Source: JAQIBY01 sp046546095
Lineage (GTDB): Bacteria; Bacteroidota; Bacteroidia; Bacteroidales; ML635J-15
DNA length: 24,249 nt
Direction: 5' to 3'
Assembly (NCBI GenBank): GCA_046546095.1
Contig: JBKGYK010000050.1
Location: 1-24,249 of the forward strand
Shown here: positions 12,546 to 21,443 of the stretch, piece after piece
Layout of the letters: every line of letters begins with the position of its first letter
Position numbering within the stretch: position 1 is the stretch's first letter
Program-made: the position numbers and the translations under genes
The notes under the pieces: model-generated
What the model was told of the DNA's origin: nothing
Database searches by the model: none
What the model saw: the letters and a program-made list of their open reading frames with translations, nothing else

Positions 12546-15359
12546 TCAATCTCCCTGAAGCAAAATCATACGAATGACTTTCAGGTTTTCATCTTTCTTT
12601 AGCACAAGATTTTGTACATCGCTGTGATACCAGTTTACCTGTGTGCTGAGTCGGATCAGGTGTTTTTCCCTTTCATCTTTACCGGTAGTCATGAAGGCAA
12701 AACTTCCCTGCCATGCCTGATCATCATAGTATTCAAGTTTGCACTTTTGTACTTTCCTGTCGGGATTGTGAATTTCAATAAGCAAATAGTTTCCGTGCTT
12801 TTTTTCTGCCTCTTCGGGCAATTTCATAGCCGGACCATAAACTTCAGCTATGGTTTTTTCTTTTACCGGATATGCTGCAAATGATTCATCGTAATTGGCC
12901 CAGACCCAGGGAAGGTTATGTAAACTGAATGTGCGTGGGGCTGTTGATATGCTGTCTTCAGGATAATGCAAGCCATATTCCGGATGATACTCCTTTTGTT
13001 TCCAGACAGCATAACCACCGGCAATTTTCCATGGTTCGTATTGCTGATACAGGTACTCGGCAATTTTGTAAAACCGCAATCCATTGGGGATACCATCGGT
13101 ATTATCCCACCAGTCTGGAGGTACGTGAGAATAAATTATCAGCGGCACATCCATGGATTTTAACCTTTCCAGTTCTTTTTCCTGAAGGCTTTGCGTTCCT
13201 GCAGCCAGTTGATGAATGAAATAGACAGGTGGTTCTTTGCCCGTAATGTAATACAAAGCCGGCGTGTTTGAAAAATCATAAAATGTTTTGCCTTCGGGAA
13301 TGTGTTCAAGCAGAGGTTTGATGCCGGCAACATTCTCCCGGTAAAATTGCTCTTCAAAAGCAGTTCTCTGACATTTCTCCGTGATAGAGTATAAATATTC
13401 CTGATTGAATTTTTTGCTGAATTTCTGATACACCTGTGATGCACCCGGAACATCCGGCCAGGATAGCATGATCACAAGAAAGGATGTCAGCGCAAAGAAA
13501 CCAATGTGTTGGTGGTAGCGTTTTATTCTTATCAGATACACTGACAAGCCCATAGTGATGAAGGCAAAAGAGCTCAGGAAGCCGTCAACACCTTCTGCAA
13601 AACTGTGCCGTGTGAGGCCGCGCTGGAAGTTCCCCAGGTAGAAAATAACAAAGACAATCAATGTGATCAGGATAAGGGCATTCCTGTTATTCATCTTACC
13701 AATTCGTGAGGCTGCAATGATGCCGATGACTGTCATGATGACCGGAAAAACAATGTGATGCATGGAAAACAGGCGTCCTGTATCATGTGATATTACCGGC
13801 AAACCGCGGGTCTGTGGACTTGAGGCATAAAATCCCAGTGTTTTCGTTATCCCTTCTTTCACAGGCAGATTGAAAATTACCTGCAAACTTACAAGCATCA
13901 GCAATAAAGCCCCAAAGACAATACCAGCAGCCAGCAGCGGAGTTTTGATGCGGAATTTGTGGCGTTTCTTTATCAGGATGATGATGATACCTGCCACAAT
14001 CCCGTACAGGCCAATTACTGCCACATCGGGTTTCCAGGCCATCAAAAATACTGTGAATATAAACAGCCACAGCCATCGTCTGAACACAGGATTCCTGTAC
14101 ACATAAAAGATAATGAAGGGACTCAGCAGAAGAGGAAATGAGCTGACTGCCCAGAAAACCTCTTCCCAAAACGGGAAAAATATGATGCCTGCCAGTGCCG
14201 GCCATTTATTTCTTGTGATTTTCAGCAGGAGGAGAAAAATGATAAACAAATAGGCCGATTTGAAAAGGAAATCATAGGCAACAAAACTGAATTCAGCATC
14301 GTAGCCATTCAGGATGGTGTATAAAACCGGTGTGAAAAAGTCAGATAGAAGATGCGAGCTCAGAAAATCAGCTACCGGGAAATTCCCATACTGAAAAATG
14401 TGCATCATGGCAAGCGATGAATTGCCAATTTCAAAAAGTTCATTATTCAGTTGTGTATGAATGCTGTAGGTGCTGAAAACAATGATTCCAAGCACGAATG
14501 CGGGCAAGAAATGCCGGTTCAAAGCGGTATAGCCGGATGTTGGAGATTTCCGTAGCCGGGAAAATCCGTATATCGCCAAAAGCAGCAGCAAACAACCTGC
14601 AAGCGGATGAATAAAAACCATCCCCCGCTGGTTGAAAATGAGAAAAAGTTCCTGTGCTGCAACAAATAATAACGGCAGCAGGGACAGGTATTTCAGATGT
14701 TGCAGAAGCTTCCTGAATGTTTCCCGTTTGAGAAACATTCTCAATGGTGTCATCATGAGAAGGACTGCTGCAAAACTAAGTGCAAAATTTCCGGCAAGCA
14801 GGCGCCCGCTTATCAGTGCAATGAAAAATGTCAGGGACAGGGCGGAAATGATTAACCAGAGGTAATCGTTGGATGTAAAATATGACTGCTTACGATACAG
14901 AGCTGACAGCAATATCAACAGTACGAACCATGCAGCAGTAATCAGGATCATTGCGAGGGAAGCCCGGGTATAGATGCCGAAAACCTGAAACGCAAGGAGA
15001 AAAATCCCGGTAAGTGACAGGTAATTGATGAAGCTGATTTCGATATGCTGCTTTTTGAAACGTCTCTGAAATAAGCGATACAAAATCAGGCTAAGCAGAA
15101 ATACAAACAGGCCGGCAAAGAGCCCTTTATAAAACATGCCGAGACGAGCAGCTACATCTACCTGCTGGAGTGTAGCTACACCAATCATTCTGTCGCCAAA
15201 ATCCCTGAGTGGGAAAACAAAATTATCCGACCAAAACCGTAGGAATACCAGCAAGGCAGCGAGCAAAGGTGGAAAAATGCTTGATCTTACCGCTCTTTCT
15301 GCAAACAGATTGCTCACAATGCGTCCTGATCTGGTTTTGCTGTTTTCTTTATTTGACAT
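12546..15359 (-). CDS. Large multi-pass membrane protein, GT-C glycosyltransferase-like
   Basis: A 937-residue inner-membrane protein. A short basic N-terminus is followed by roughly 18-20 hydrophobic segments up to about residue 650. A large periplasmic C-terminal part follows, probably two subdomains. An acidic loop after an early helix, MHIFQYGNFPVADFLSSHLL, resembles the G-x-x-P-x-x-D-F loop of GT-C glycosyltransferases (GT39/GT83-like), where the Asp is catalytic. Further on, KTFYDFSNTPALYYITGKEP and PNGLRFYKIAEYLYQQYEPW resemble the soluble ends of such enzymes. If so, it moves a sugar from a lipid-linked donor to glycans, lipids or proteins at the periplasmic face. It stands alone, without other glycan genes; the GT-C call is moderate. 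Confidence 0.55.
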   Translation of the reverse strand: MSNKENSKTRSGRIVSNLFAERAVRSSIFPPLLAALLVFLRFWSDNFVFPLRDFGDRMIGVATLQQVDVAARLGMFYKGLFAGLFVFLLSLILYRLFQRRFKKQHIEISFINYLSLTGIFLLAFQVFGIYTRASLAMILITAAWFVLLILLSALYRKQSYFTSNDYLWLIISALSLTFFIALISGRLLAGNFALSFAAVLLMMTPLRMFLKRETFRKLLQHLKYLSLLPLLFVAAQELFLIFNQRGMVFIHPLAGCLLLLLAIYGFSRLRKSPTSGYTALNRHFLPAFVLGIIVFSTYSIHTQLNNELFEIGNSSLAMMHIFQYGNFPVADFLSSHLLSDFFTPVLYTILNGYDAEFSFVAYDFLFKSAYLFIIFLLLLKITRNKWPALAGIIFFPFWEEVFWAVSSFPLLLSPFIIFYVYRNPVFRRWLWLFIFTVFLMAWKPDVAVIGLYGIVAGIIIILIKKRHKFRIKTPLLAAGIVFGALLLMLVSLQVIFNLPVKEGITKTLGFYASSPQTRGLPVISHDTGRLFSMHHIVFPVIMTVIGIIAASRIGKMNNRNALILITLIVFVIFYLGNFQRGLTRHSFAEGVDGFLSSFAFITMGLSVYLIRIKRYHQHIGFFALTSFLVIMLSWPDVPGASQVYQKFSKKFNQEYLYSITEKCQRTAFEEQFYRENVAGIKPLLEHIPEGKTFYDFSNTPALYYITGKEPPVYFIHQLAAGTQSLQEKELERLKSMDVPLIIYSHVPPDWWDNTDGIPNGLRFYKIAEYLYQQYEPWKIAGGYAVWKQKEYHPEYGLHYPEDSISTAPRTFSLHNLPWVWANYDESFAAYPVKEKTIAEVYGPAMKLPEEAEKKHGNYLLIEIHNPDRKVQKCKLEYYDDQAWQGSFAFMTTGKDEREKHLIRLSTQVNWYHSDVQNLVLKKDENLKVIRMILLQGD

Positions 15360-15399
15360 CGCTGTTCAGGAAACCTGGTTCTGGTTTGCTCAGGCTTAG

Positions 15400-15407
15400 C
15401 AAAAGTA
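15400..15407 (-). promoter_or_regulatory. Possible -7 box of the GT-C-like gene
   Basis: The minus strand reads TACTTTTG (TAnnTTTG match), about 40 bases before the ATG at 15359. No matching -33 element is visible. Confidence 0.4.
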
Positions 15408-15564
15408 GGAAAAATTGCTTTCTGTTGTAAGAAAAATCCTGTAAAAGTGAAATTCAGAAGTCAGCCTGGAATAACCTTTCATGGGGTAAGGTTTGCGAAT
15501 CGCCATACAAAAAAGCGGGAACAGGTTTGTGATGTCTGTTATTTCGGTGCTACATCTTTTTTTA

Positions 15565-16293
15565 TCAGTAATAATAACTGATCCGGAAAATTCCGTATGT
15601 CTGATAAAATTTTGTATCCCTTCCATCATTCAGACCGGCATAATATCCGGCCCGGTAGTAAGGCGAGAGTGCACGCGTGCCTTCAAAGCTGAGGCGTAAG
15701 TTGGGGTTAAGATAGAAACTTCCACCCAGAATCACGCCGACTTCAAAGGGGTTGAGATATTCAAAGGCATCGCTGGTTTCTACTACGTCATCAATGATGC
15801 TGCCTTCTCCGATTTGAACGGTGGCGGTGGCTTCATCTTTTCCGGCAAAAACCCAGGACCCATACAGACCGGCATGGACTGAGGCAAAATCCAGAGGTTT
15901 CCAGTTGACAGGTAGCCGGAGATCAAACTGATGCAGGCGGGCATGACCTTCGACATCTGCTGTGTAATAGGTAGGAACGGATGACGTGTTTCCATTGCCT
16001 TGTAAATCCACTTCAACCACTGTATCTTCTTTCTGTGTTGTGCCGTATGCAAACTGTCTGAAATTGTACAGAACAGATGGGTTCAGACTGAGTTTCTCAC
16101 TGAAATAAAAGCGATACTCCAGGCCGGCAACACCACCGGGCAAACCGTATCCGTAATCGGCCGTGTCCATCTCTGTAGGCAGTGGTCCGCCGTAGTTTAT
16201 TCCCAGAGTGAAACCTGCAGTACTGTCTGTGATCTGAGCCTGCAGATTAGCAGCCAGCATTATTAGTACTATGAAGCCGTGAATTGCTTTCAT
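15565..16293 (-). CDS. Outer-membrane beta-barrel protein (PorT-like)
   Basis: A 242-residue protein with a signal peptide (MKAIHGFIVLIMLAANLQAQ). The rest alternates hydrophobic and polar residues in about eight strands (for example GGVAGLEYRFYFSEKLSLNP, ASVHAGLYGSWVFAG, FEVGVILGGSFYLNPNLRLS) and ends in the aromatic strand YGIFRISYYY, typical of outer-membrane barrels. It resembles the PorT/OMP_b-brl_2 group. It is the last gene of a three-gene operon and its start overlaps the lipoprotein stop (ATGA, 16290-16293). It may anchor or export the operon's surface proteins (inference). Confidence 0.85.
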   Translation of the reverse strand: MKAIHGFIVLIMLAANLQAQITDSTAGFTLGINYGGPLPTEMDTADYGYGLPGGVAGLEYRFYFSEKLSLNPSVLYNFRQFAYGTTQKEDTVVEVDLQGNGNTSSVPTYYTADVEGHARLHQFDLRLPVNWKPLDFASVHAGLYGSWVFAGKDEATATVQIGEGSIIDDVVETSDAFEYLNPFEVGVILGGSFYLNPNLRLSFEGTRALSPYYRAGYYAGLNDGRDTKFYQTYGIFRISYYY

Positions 16294-17021
16294 TGGTCGG
16301 CAGCTTCTATGATTTCAACATCATCGATAAACAAGGTTGAGCCTACATGTCCATTGAAATCCTGACCGGAAATGCTGGTTAAAAACAGGATATTGATGCT
16401 GTCGGGCTGCTGATCGTAATTACGGTACTCATATATGAGTTGAAATTCAGTATAATTCCTTATGCTGTCGTTTATTGTCAGGGAAGCTTCAGCGATGGTG
16501 TCGCGTTGATTTGTGCTTGTATTGTAGCGTGTCAGGCTGGTGTAAAATACGGCGGTATCCTGAGTGGCAGGATGATATTTATAGTAGCCCCTGACTAAAG
16601 TGGCTTTATATTCAAATGGCTGACCCAGTACCAGATTTTCACCGATGGGACGCTCTTTATCAAAATAACCCGATGCAATGATGCCGGGTATAATCAGATC
16701 ATCACCCCAGTTGATCGTTTCAAGCCTCACAGCGTAGTTGCCCGCGTAAGCATCTTCGGTTTTTGTCATGGTGAGTGGACATCCCAGCGTTTTTAGCATG
16801 TTGAGAGAACTCCACCACCCGCTCTCCGGAATTTCCCAGCTTACTTCTCCTTCGGTATGTGTTATCCAGTTTTCGAAATTCCCGTCAAAACCTGCATCGC
16901 TGACCTGGGTGTTGTCATCGCTGTTATTGTCCGGTTCATCCGGCTCGTCACAACCTGATGCGCCCATGAGCAATGCTGTGATAATCACACTACTGAATAC
17001 GTAATAACTGACTTTCTTCAT
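16290..17021 (-). CDS. Surface lipoprotein with PCMD-like domain
   Basis: A 243-residue lipoprotein; the lipobox LMGASGC places the modified Cys at residue 24, and the acidic stretch after it (CDEPDEPDNNSDDN) resembles Bacteroidota signals for surface export. The mature part has FDGNFENW, EIPESGWWSS, AYAGNYAVRLET, RGYYKYHPATQDTAVFYTSL and a final STLFIDDVEII. This is the same layout as the adjacent 16990-17868 protein and the 3396-4274 protein, and resembles PCMD domains. Its first 32 bases overlap the end of the upstream gene, and its stop overlaps the next start. Ligand unknown. Confidence 0.8.
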   Translation of the reverse strand: MKKVSYYVFSSVIITALLMGASGCDEPDEPDNNSDDNTQVSDAGFDGNFENWITHTEGEVSWEIPESGWWSSLNMLKTLGCPLTMTKTEDAYAGNYAVRLETINWGDDLIIPGIIASGYFDKERPIGENLVLGQPFEYKATLVRGYYKYHPATQDTAVFYTSLTRYNTSTNQRDTIAEASLTINDSIRNYTEFQLIYEYRNYDQQPDSINILFLTSISGQDFNGHVGSTLFIDDVEIIEAADQ

Positions 17022-17868
17022 ATCCTTCTCCTTTTATGTTGATGATGTAAGCTGATTTTGGTAATTCTGAAAGATTCAGTCTTGAAATATCCGGTTCTGC
17101 TATGGCTTTATACACTGTTTTGCCGGTCATATCATACACCGTGATCTGATCACCCGCAGAGGCTGCAATGTTGACAATACCGGTGGAGGGGTTGGGGTAA
17201 ATACTGAAATGATTCTCATTCATAACTTCGATTTTATGGCCGGTTGGCATTTGCAGGGCCATGTCATCAATATACATTACGGAGCCGGCTACCGGATTGT
17301 TAAAATCCGTGGAAAGGACAGTTATCTGCATTGAATCTGGGGTTTCGGAACTTGAGTATTCAAAAGTTGTTTCAAAATACGTGTAATCCGATACGGTATC
17401 TTCACCGTAAAATTCGGCGATACCAATGGTGTCCGGTATTTCACCTCCATTGTATTTCAGCAGAAACACGCCCACAACGGCATGATCCTCAGCAGTTGCC
17501 GGAGTGTATTTGTAATGGCCTGAGATCTTTTCAGGACGATAGGGAAAATAAGTACCGCCAAACAATTCGGCGGATTGTGTCCACATGTCAAATTCAAAAC
17601 GGGCTGTGGTAATGAAGGCCGGAGAAACAAAGCCTACAATGCTGGCCGATTCAAGGCGTGCAGCATAGGTTCCGGAATATGCATCTTCAGTTTTTTCTAC
17701 GGTTAAGGTAACTGATGCGCTTGCTTCGTTGCTGGTTTCCCAGCCTTCCGGTATTTCATAATCGCTTTCGCTTATCCAGCTTTCAAGGTCGTTGTTCGGT
17801 ATTTCCTGGGCGAGGGTGTTTGGTACAAAAAATAGTAAGAGCAAAATTGCACTGATATGTCTTTTCAT
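16990..17868 (-). CDS. Secreted T9SS-sorted protein with PCMD-like domain
   Basis: A 292-residue protein. I start it at 17868, where MKRHISAILLLLFFVPNTLA gives a clean signal peptide; an in-frame extension to 17970 would place 34 residues before it. The body (about 25-205) shows IPNNDLESWISESDYEIPEG, AYSGTYAARLES, RPEKISGHYKYTPATAEDHA and VMYIDDMALQ, as in its paralogues. The last 75 residues are a type A T9SS sorting domain (FSIYPNPSTGIVNI ... SAYIINIKG). It is first in the operon and overlaps the following lipoprotein gene by 32 bases. Expected location: cell surface. Confidence 0.82.
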   Translation of the reverse strand: MKRHISAILLLLFFVPNTLAQEIPNNDLESWISESDYEIPEGWETSNEASASVTLTVEKTEDAYSGTYAARLESASIVGFVSPAFITTARFEFDMWTQSAELFGGTYFPYRPEKISGHYKYTPATAEDHAVVGVFLLKYNGGEIPDTIGIAEFYGEDTVSDYTYFETTFEYSSSETPDSMQITVLSTDFNNPVAGSVMYIDDMALQMPTGHKIEVMNENHFSIYPNPSTGIVNIAASAGDQITVYDMTGKTVYKAIAEPDISRLNLSELPKSAYIINIKGEGYEESQLLRIQ

Positions 17869-18024
17869 ATAATAGATTGTTAGATTTGGTTCTTTCTTGT
17901 TAACAAAAAAAGTGTTTTTTGGTTCAAACAAAAATCTATTTATGGGTGGTTTGATGCATTGATTTTGCATTTACCATCCATCAAAAAGTCAGAGATAGAG
18001 CCCTTTTTTTAGGAACTTTTCCTT

Positions 18025-18057
18025 ATCACCCCGCCCTAAGGGACAAGGTGATTGTCC
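18025..18057. repeat. Overlapping alternative hairpins
   Basis: atcacc (18025-18030) can pair with ggtgat (18047-18052), while ggacaa (18041-18046) can pair with ttgtcc (18052-18057). The two stems compete. The core ccgccctaaggg resembles hairpin repeats seen elsewhere between genes. It could be an attenuator in the leader of the 17868 operon or a degraded REP element. Confidence 0.4.
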
Positions 18058-18151
18058 TGGGTTGAATTTATTTGCCCGGAATTATACCTTTTTATTTTGT
18101 TTCCAGTTGACAGGGTAGCTTGTGGGTTGTCAGAGAAGTTATGGCCTGATC

Positions 18152-18190
18152 AAAAAAAATACCCGTGGAAATATTGTTTTCCACGGGTAT
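18152..18190 (-). terminator. Terminator of the M3 peptidase gene
   Basis: On the minus strand atacccgtggaaa and tttccacgggtat (plus-strand 18178-18190 and 18159-18171) form a perfect 13-bp stem with a 6-base loop. A run of eight T residues follows. It lies 24 bases after the stop. Confidence 0.95.
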
Positions 18191-18213
18191 TATGTAAAGG
18201 ATTAAAGGTCGTT

Positions 18214-20337
18214 TTATTTTAAGCCACGGCGTTCCAGCAGAGGTTCTTCGCTGGGTTCCTGTCCGCGGAATTTGATATACTGTTCCATTGCAGGTCCGTT
18301 TCCAACTTCTGCAAGGCAGTGTTTGCGGAATTTTTCAGCCAGTTCCTTGTTGAAAATATCACCGCTTTCTTTAAAGGCATTGAATGCATCTGCATCAAGC
18401 ACGGCAGCCCAGATGTACACGTAGTATCCGGCAGAATATCCACCACTGAAAATGTGCTGGAAATAGGTGCTTCGGTAGCGTGGCAGAATCTCTTCGATCA
18501 GGCCGATTTCATCCATACTGTTTTCCTCGAATGACAAAACATCATTTACGGTCTTTTCCGGCGAGAGTGTGTGCCAGTCGAGATCCAGGAATGAGGCTGC
18601 CAAATATTCCACAGTGACAAATCCCTGGTTGAAATGACCGCTTTTGTGAATTTTGTCTATCAACTCATCAGGTATGGGATCACCTGTTTTATAATGTTTG
18701 GCATATTTTTTCATTACTTCTTTTTCTCCGGCAAAGTTTTCCATAATCTGAGAAGGAAGCTCCACATAGTCGCGGGGTACAACACCGGCAGTACGCTTGT
18801 AGTGACCATCGGTAAACAAACCATGCAGCGCGTGGCCAAATTCATGGAAAAGTGTGGTTGTCTGGTCCCAGCTCAACAGAGCAGGATCATCACCTGAACC
18901 GGCAGAATAGTTTGTTACCACAGTGGAAAGCGGATGAACCCTGTTGCCCTCCTCATCATAGGTAGCTCCGCGGAAGCTGGTACACCATGCACCGCCGCGT
19001 TTGCTGTCGCGTGTGTAGTAATCAAGATAAAACAATCCGATGAGGGTGCCATCAGATTCTGTTACTTCATATACTTCCACATCTTCATGATAAACCTGCA
19101 CATTGTCAAGTTTTTTAAAATTGATGCCGTATAGTTGATTTGCTACCCAAAACATTCCATCTCTTACATTTTCGAGTTGCAGGTAAGGTTTAATTTCCGA
19201 TTCGTCGAGATCATATTTCTGTTTTTTGACTTTCTCAGCATAATACCACCAGTCCCAGGGTGCCAGATCAAAATCTTTACCCTCGCTGTCGATAATTTTT
19301 TGCATATCATACACCTCCTGCTTTGACACCGGTAGTGCAGCATCCCAAAGTTTCATCAGGAAGTCTTCTACTGCCTCGGGAGATTCGGCCATGTTTTTCT
19401 CAATCACATAATCTGCGTGGTTATCGTAGCCAAGGAGTGCAGATTTTTCGGCACGTTTTTCCACCATTTCCCTGATGATGTCTTTGTTGTCGTACTCATC
19501 ATCATTGTTGCCGCGCATAAAATAACCACGGTAGAGTTTTTCACGCAAGTCACGGTTCTCAGCATATGTCAGGAAAGGAAGCATGGATGCTCTTGACAAA
19601 CCAAATACCCATTTGCCTTCCATGTCCAGACTCCCGGCTTTATCTGCGGCTGAGGCAATTACTGATTCAGGCAGTCCGGCCAGGTCAGCTTCGTCCTCAA
19701 TGACAAGCCTGAAGTTTTTGTTGGTTTCCGCAAGCACATTATCGCCGAATTCGAGACTCAGCATGCTCAGGTCTTTGTCCAGCCCGCGCAGGGTTTGCTT
19801 GTCTTCATCATTGAGATTGGCACCGTTGCGAATGAAATCCTGATGGTATTTTTCCACAACCCTGATCTGCTCATCTGTCAGGTCGGAATCATGGCGATTT
19901 TCATATACTGTTTTAATACGCTCAAACAATGTCTCATTCAGCATGATATTGCTTGAGTGGTCGCTGAGCATAGGGCTTACTTCTTTGGCAATGTCCTGCA
20001 TTTCTTCATTGCTGTTGGCAGATTTCAGGTTGAAAAATACCCTGGATACGTTGCTTAGCATTTTGCCGGTACGGTCAAAGACTTCCACGGTATTTTCAAA
20101 TGTGGGTTCTTCTTTGTTTTCTGTAATTTCTTTGATTTCTGCCTCTTCGCGTTTGATTGCTTCTTTAAAGGCGGGAAGATAGTGTTCTGTCTTAATTTCA
20201 TCAAAGGGTGGTGTGCCATATGGCGTTTCCCAGGACTGAAAGAAAGGATTGTCACTGCTTTTTTCATCCTGCTTGTCAGTGTTGCAGGCCGTGCTAAATA
20301 GAATCACGGGAAGAATCATAATCATAATTTTTTTCAT
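18214..20337 (-). CDS. Dcp-type M3 peptidase, lipoprotein
   Basis: A 707-residue zinc metallopeptidase of family M3, close to peptidyl-dipeptidase Dcp, which removes C-terminal dipeptides. The zinc site HEFGH is at His498-His502 (LFHEFGHALHGLFTD), and the third ligand is probably Glu526 in DYVELPSQIMENF. The N-terminal helical domain is complete (PFDEIKTEHYLPAFKEAI onward). E. coli Dcp is cytoplasmic, but this one has a lipoprotein signal (MKKIMIMILPVILFSTAC, Cys18) and so acts in the periplasm or at the outer membrane, as is common in Bacteroidota. It is monocistronic and probably serves peptide use. The start is set by the signal peptide. Confidence 0.93.
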   Translation of the reverse strand: MKKIMIMILPVILFSTACNTDKQDEKSSDNPFFQSWETPYGTPPFDEIKTEHYLPAFKEAIKREEAEIKEITENKEEPTFENTVEVFDRTGKMLSNVSRVFFNLKSANSNEEMQDIAKEVSPMLSDHSSNIMLNETLFERIKTVYENRHDSDLTDEQIRVVEKYHQDFIRNGANLNDEDKQTLRGLDKDLSMLSLEFGDNVLAETNKNFRLVIEDEADLAGLPESVIASAADKAGSLDMEGKWVFGLSRASMLPFLTYAENRDLREKLYRGYFMRGNNDDEYDNKDIIREMVEKRAEKSALLGYDNHADYVIEKNMAESPEAVEDFLMKLWDAALPVSKQEVYDMQKIIDSEGKDFDLAPWDWWYYAEKVKKQKYDLDESEIKPYLQLENVRDGMFWVANQLYGINFKKLDNVQVYHEDVEVYEVTESDGTLIGLFYLDYYTRDSKRGGAWCTSFRGATYDEEGNRVHPLSTVVTNYSAGSGDDPALLSWDQTTTLFHEFGHALHGLFTDGHYKRTAGVVPRDYVELPSQIMENFAGEKEVMKKYAKHYKTGDPIPDELIDKIHKSGHFNQGFVTVEYLAASFLDLDWHTLSPEKTVNDVLSFEENSMDEIGLIEEILPRYRSTYFQHIFSGGYSAGYYVYIWAAVLDADAFNAFKESGDIFNKELAEKFRKHCLAEVGNGPAMEQYIKFRGQEPSEEPLLERRGLK

Positions 20338-20739
20338 AGGTCACATGCTTTATTAAATTTTATCTGCGAAAGGTAATGAAAATTTTAATGCATAAAAGTT
20401 AACCGAATGAAATTTCAAATGGATTGGTTGTGCAGTTAGCTGGCTGATTTTGCTGTGCTCTTTCATTTTCATTGCTCCGGGATATTCTTGCTGCCTGGTG
20501 TTTGTCTGTCTTGGTTTTTTTAACAGCAAAAAAAACATATAATTAGTGATTGAAATAGAACAAAAATTGTAAAATTTGGTAAACTGCAGTTCTTCAGGAG
20601 CTTAATGGCGTGTTTGATTTGTTTTGATAGATGTAAAATCAGGCAAAAAGTAAATTATATATTTTATACAATACATATAAAGCTATGTCGTTGTAAAAGC
20701 ATAATTGTAAAATGTAATGTAAACTAAAAACGAAAGATT
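20338..20739. other. AT-rich intergenic region
   Basis: About 400 bases between the divergent M3 peptidase (-) and the DUF4168-like gene (+). It must hold both promoters, but I find no exact -33/-7 pair; TATATTTT is the nearest -7-like match on the plus strand. No ORF is supported. Confidence 0.45.
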
Positions 20740-21294
20740 ATGAATTTAAAACAGATCGGAATTATTATTGTTTCCATAATATTGGTTTATGGATGTAATA
20801 ACAATGGAGAAAAGCAGGAAAACAATGAAGGGGTTACGCAGAAAGAACAGCAATCTCAAAGTCAGTCGGCTGATAATGCTGTGCCTTCCCAGCAAAATCA
20901 ACCAGAGATAGGAGATGTAAGTGATGAAGAGTTAGAGAAATTTTCTAACGTTTTTATGACAGAGCAGGAAGCTCAGCAGGATATGATGGCTGTTATTGAG
21001 GAAGAAGGATTGAATGTTCAAAGGTTTCAACAAATTCAACAGGCTTCCGGTAATCCTGAACAAGAATCAGATGCTACTGAAGAGGAAATGGAACAATTCG
21101 AAGCTGCCATGGCTTCAGTGCAGTCAATTCAACCTGAGATCCAGAAGAAAATTCAGGATAAAATAGAAGAAGAAGGACTTACTGAACAGCGGTATCAGGA
21201 AATTAACATGGCACTGCAACAGGATCAGGAATTACAAAAGAGATTCCAGGATATTATGCAGAAGAATCAACAAGCTCAACCAATGGTTGAATAA
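20740..21294 (+). CDS. DUF4168-like lipoprotein, Gln/Glu-rich
   Basis: A 184-residue lipoprotein (MNLKQIGIIIVSIILVYGC, Cys19). After a Gln/Asn/Ser-rich linker to about residue 58, two related helical units follow (61-104 and 112-175). The units share IEEEGLNVQRFQQI (86-99) and IEEEGLTEQRYQEI (142-155). The second ends MALQQDQELQKRFQDIM, the usual end of DUF4168 domains. DUF4168 proteins are small envelope proteins of unknown role in Bacteroidota, Proteobacteria and cyanobacteria. It looks monocistronic, followed by an 83-base inverted-repeat element. Confidence 0.78.
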   Translation: MNLKQIGIIIVSIILVYGCNNNGEKQENNEGVTQKEQQSQSQSADNAVPSQQNQPEIGDVSDEELEKFSNVFMTEQEAQQDMMAVIEEEGLNVQRFQQIQQASGNPEQESDATEEEMEQFEAAMASVQSIQPEIQKKIQDKIEEEGLTEQRYQEINMALQQDQELQKRFQDIMQKNQQAQPMVE

Positions 21295-21323
21295 TGAAAG
21301 GTGGTAAAAACATTTTTGTAAGA

Positions 21324-21406
21324 AATAAGCACCTGTCAGTTTTATCATAGTACACGTTTTAGCGTATCAGAGTCGGATTTTCATGGTGTACTGACAGGTG
21401 CTTATT
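21324..21406. repeat. 16-bp perfect inverted repeat, 83 bases in all
   Basis: aataagcacctgtcag (21324-21339) and ctgacaggtgcttatt (21391-21406) are exact reverse complements. A competing inner pair, agtacac (21349-21355) and gtgtact (21386-21392), overlaps the outer right arm by two bases. There is no T-run, so this is not a standard terminator. It may be a short MITE or a long RNA hairpin after the DUF4168-like gene. Confidence 0.7.
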
Positions 21407-21443
21407 ATTCAAATATCAACAATAGCGTCCTAAACAATTAAAA

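Larger units (their letters stand above)
17869..18213. other. Intergenic leader region
   Basis: No gene. It contains the palindrome ttgttaacaa (17897-17906), two mutually exclusive hairpins (18025-18057) and the M3 peptidase terminator (18152-18190). The promoter of the 17868 operon must lie here, but I see no full consensus match on the minus strand. Confidence 0.5.

Noticed and set aside
13783..14205. 140-codon minus-strand frame inside the GT-C-like gene
   Set aside because: It is out of frame within a continuous 937-codon gene and lacks membrane or family features of its own.
17881..17888. TAGATTTG on the plus strand as a promoter
   Set aside because: No plus-strand gene follows it, so the match is probably chance.
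17869..17970. Longer start of the T9SS protein
   Set aside because: It would place 34 residues before a perfect signal peptide that begins at 17868.
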